Shown here in pieces: positions 33,672 through 37,221 of a stretch of 37,221 nt of DNA; positions within the stretch are counted from its first letter, which is position 1, and each line of letters opens with the position of its first letter. Where the stretch lies: positions 1 through 37,221 of the forward strand of contig JAIETJ010000095.1 in the NCBI GenBank assembly GCA_019745275.1, read 5' to 3'. Under the pieces are notes generated by a model that ran no database searches, had not been told where the DNA came from, and saw only the letters and a program-made list of their open reading frames with translations. A program made the translations under genes and the position numbers. The stretch is from Pseudomonadaceae bacterium (GTDB taxonomy: Bacteria; Pseudomonadota; Gammaproteobacteria; Pseudomonadales; Pseudomonadaceae).

Positions 33672-35336
33672 ATGGCGCATTACCAAAACCCGCTTGACGC
33701 CACCACCCTGCCCGCCTGGCAGGCGCTTAGCCGCCATCGCGAAGCCATGCAGAGCTTCAGCCTGCGCCAAGCCTTTGCCGAAGACCCGCAACGCTTTACT
33801 GAATTCTCGATGAGCAGCAGCAGCCTGTTTCTCGATTACTCAAAAAACCTAATGACCGCCGAAACCCGCAGCCTGCTGGTTGATCTGGCCCGCGAATGCG
33901 GCTTAGAGCAAGCCATTCGCGCGTTGTTTGATGGCGAGTTGGTCAACAGCTCAGAAGGTCGCCCAGCACTACACACGGCCTTACGCCGGCCGATGGGCGA
34001 GCGCTTAGCGGTGAACGGCGTCAATGTGATGCCGGAAGTGCATCGCGTGCTCAACCAGATGACCGAACTGGTCAGCCGGGTACACAGCGGCATGTGGCGC
34101 GGTTACACCGAGAAACCGATCACCGACATCGTCAACATCGGCATCGGCGGCTCCTTCCTTGGCCCGCAATTGGTTTCCGAAGCCCTGCTGCCCTTCGCGC
34201 AAAAAGGCGTGACTTGCCATTACCTGGCCAATATCGACGGCAGTGAGTTCTTTGAACTGGCCGGCAAACTGCGCGCCGAAACCACCTTATTTATCGTCTC
34301 GTCAAAAACCTTCAGCACTCTCGAAACCTTGAAGAACGCCCAAGCCTCGCGGGCTTGGTATCTGGCCCAAGGCGGCAGCGAAGAGGCCTTGCATCGGCAC
34401 TTTATTGCCGTGTCGAGCAACCGTGAAGCAGCGCAGGCGTTTGGCATTCGCGCCGAGAATATCTTCCCGATGTGGGACTGGGTCGGCGGGCGTTACTCGC
34501 TATGGTCGGCGATCGGTTTGCCGATTGCCCTAGCGATTGGCATGTCCAACTTCAAAGAACTGCTGTCCGGCGCCTACAGCATGGACCAGCACTTTCAGAG
34601 CGCGCCACTGGAGCGCAACATGCCGGTGCTGCTGGGCATGCTCGGGGTCTGGTACGGCAATTTCTGGGGCGCGCAAAGCCACGCGATCCTGCCGTACGAC
34701 CACTACCTGCGCAACATCACCAAGCACTTGCAACAACTGGACATGGAGTCCAACGGCAAGAGCGTGCGGCATGACGGCACGCCGGTAAATACCGATACCG
34801 GCCCGGTGATCTGGGGTGGGGTCGGCTGTAACGGCCAGCACGCCTACCACCAGTTATTGCACCAAGGCACCCAACTGATACCGGCCGACTTTATCGTGCC
34901 AGTGGTCAGCTACAATCCAGTGGCCGACCATCACCAATGGCTGTACGCCAACTGCCTGTCGCAGAGCCAAGCTTTGATGCTGGGTAAAACCCGCGCCGAG
35001 GCCGAGACCGAACTGCGTGCCAAAGGCCTGCTGGAAGATGAAGTGCAGCGTTTGGCACCGCACAAAGTCATCCCCGGCAACCGCCCAAGCAACACCTTGG
35101 TGCTCGAACGGATCAGCCCACGCCGCTTGGGTGCCTTGGTGGCGCTGTACGAGCACAAGGTATTCGTGCAAAGCGTGATCTGGGGCGTCAATGCTTTCGA
35201 CCAATGGGGCGTAGAACTGGGCAAGGAAATGGGCAAGAACGTCTATAACCGCATGACCAGTTGCGACCCAGAACAGGCCGAAGATGGCTCCACCCAAGGG
35301 CTGATCGACTATTTCCGCGGCCGTCATCGAGGTTAA
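33672..35336 (+). CDS. pgi: Glucose-6-phosphate isomerase
   Basis: A 554-residue cytoplasmic enzyme that interconverts glucose-6-phosphate and fructose-6-phosphate. PGI signatures: [45 protein letters not shown], and [17 protein letters not shown] with the C-terminal active-site Lys. Length is ordinary for gammaproteobacteria. AAGGAAG precedes the ATG. The 76-base gap from panC contains TATATT (33624-33629), a possible -10, so it may have its own promoter. In Pseudomonas, where upper glycolysis lacks phosphofructokinase, Pgi works in the gluconeogenic/Entner-Doudoroff cycle. Confidence 0.97.
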   Translation: MAHYQNPLDATTLPAWQALSRHREAMQSFSLRQAFAEDPQRFTEFSMSSSSLFLDYSKNLMTAETRSLLVDLARECGLEQAIRALFDGELVNSSEGRPALHTALRRPMGERLAVNGVNVMPEVHRVLNQMTELVSRVHSGMWRGYTEKPITDIVNIGIGGSFLGPQLVSEALLPFAQKGVTCHYLANIDGSEFFELAGKLRAETTLFIVSSKTFSTLETLKNAQASRAWYLAQGGSEEALHRHFIAVSSNREAAQAFGIRAENIFPMWDWVGGRYSLWSAIGLPIALAIGMSNFKELLSGAYSMDQHFQSAPLERNMPVLLGMLGVWYGNFWGAQSHAILPYDHYLRNITKHLQQLDMESNGKSVRHDGTPVNTDTGPVIWGGVGCNGQHAYHQLLHQGTQLIPADFIVPVVSYNPVADHHQWLYANCLSQSQALMLGKTRAEAETELRAKGLLEDEVQRLAPHKVIPGNRPSNTLVLERISPRRLGALVALYEHKVFVQSVIWGVNAFDQWGVELGKEMGKNVYNRMTSCDPEQAEDGSTQGLIDYFRGRHRG

Positions 35337-35350
35337 CTCCCGCTATATCC

Positions 35351-35386
35351 AAAGCCGGCCTGAAGCCCACTTCACGCCGGCTTTTT
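35351..35386 (+). terminator. Terminator after pgi
   Basis: AAAGCCGGC (35351-35359) and GCCGGCTTTTT (35376-35386) form a GC-rich stem with a T-run. A standard Rho-independent terminator, 15 bases after the stop. Confidence 0.88.
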
Positions 35387-35479
35387 ACTGCCCATGACTA
35401 TCCTACGGCACTTGAACCAAGCAACCGCTTGGGTCACTCTTGCCGTCATCACGGCCATGTCCACCTTGCGGCCAAAGAC

Positions 35480-35487
35480 AATAATAA
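35480..35487 (+). promoter_or_regulatory. Hfq/Crc catabolite-activity motif in the acs leader
   Basis: AATAATAA matches the AANAANAA motif exactly and adjoins the AAGGA ribosome binding site (35486-35490) of acs. This is the layout of Hfq/Crc-repressed mRNAs in Pseudomonas. Further upstream a CCAAGC-AACC-GCTTGG hairpin (35417-35432) has no known role. Confidence 0.65.
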
Positions 35488-35497
35488 GGAACCCAAA

Positions 35498-37221
<1,724 letters not shown>

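Noticed and set aside
35395..35420. Possible sigma-54 promoter before acs (CGGCACTTGAACC)
   Set aside because: The -12 GC is missing at the required distance from the -24 GG.

Overview
The window is a chromosomal stretch from a Pseudomonas-type gammaproteobacterium (Pseudomonas sensu lato). The gene order follows, almost gene for gene, the region that I recall in P. aeruginosa PAO1 from pssA-ilvC (around PA4693) to pgi-acs (around PA4733). It carries Pseudomonas hallmarks: a PrrF-type Fur-controlled small RNA, a phu haem-uptake locus, the CbrA/CbrB two-component system and the CrcZ small RNA that titrates Hfq/Crc. I see no insertion sequence, prophage, CRISPR array, tRNA or rRNA gene body inside the window.

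Layout. (1) 1-4.5 kb, minus strand: a strong stable-RNA-type promoter firing out of the left edge, pssA (phosphatidylserine synthase), and the branched-chain amino acid genes ilvI-ilvN-ilvC. (2) 4.9-8.8 kb: a DUF4124 envelope protein (+), then a convergent minus-strand set of mrcB (PBP1b), a TPR lipoprotein and a YqcC-family protein. (3) 8.9-12.3 kb, plus strand: an APH-like/AAA-type two-domain protein, a pentapeptide-repeat protein, a TfoX C-terminal-domain protein and a CbpA-like cyclic-nucleotide-binding protein. (4) 12.3-20.8 kb: the iron/haem island. It has a single PrrF-like sRNA with its own Fur box, then a tightly coupled leftward operon tonB-phuS-phuT-phuU-phuV-phuW, divergent from the outer-membrane receptor phuR across a Fur-like box; a small Rieske protein follows phuR. 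(5) 20.9-24.7 kb: sfsA, a class I aminotransferase, dksA, gluQ and a 58-residue membrane protein. (6) 24.7-29.8 kb: cbrA-cbrB and crcZ, the carbon catabolite control module, with a sigma-54 promoter and GTAAC repeats in front of crcZ. (7) 29.9-37.2 kb: pcnB-folK, panB-panC, pgi and acs (cut by the right edge).

How the parts work together. Haem would be taken up by PhuR with TonB energy, bound by PhuT in the periplasm, imported by PhuUV and handed to PhuS, while PrrF represses iron-rich proteins when iron is short; both units carry Fur-like operators. CbrAB senses carbon/nitrogen state and drives CrcZ from the sigma-54 promoter; CrcZ relieves Hfq/Crc repression, and the acs leader about 6 kb downstream carries an exact AANAANAA-type Hfq/Crc motif just before its ribosome binding site, so the regulator and a probable target lie in the same window.

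Nothing here looks like a wholly new system. The best leads are departures from the familiar template: a single PrrF copy instead of the PAO1 tandem, a PhuS lacking the third histidine of the HHxH cluster, a PhuR-like receptor with no histidine in its plug, a dedicated tonB at the head of the phu operon, panD missing between panC and pgi, a cyclic-nucleotide pocket lacking the usual Glu, and several perfect inverted repeats placed on start or stop signals.
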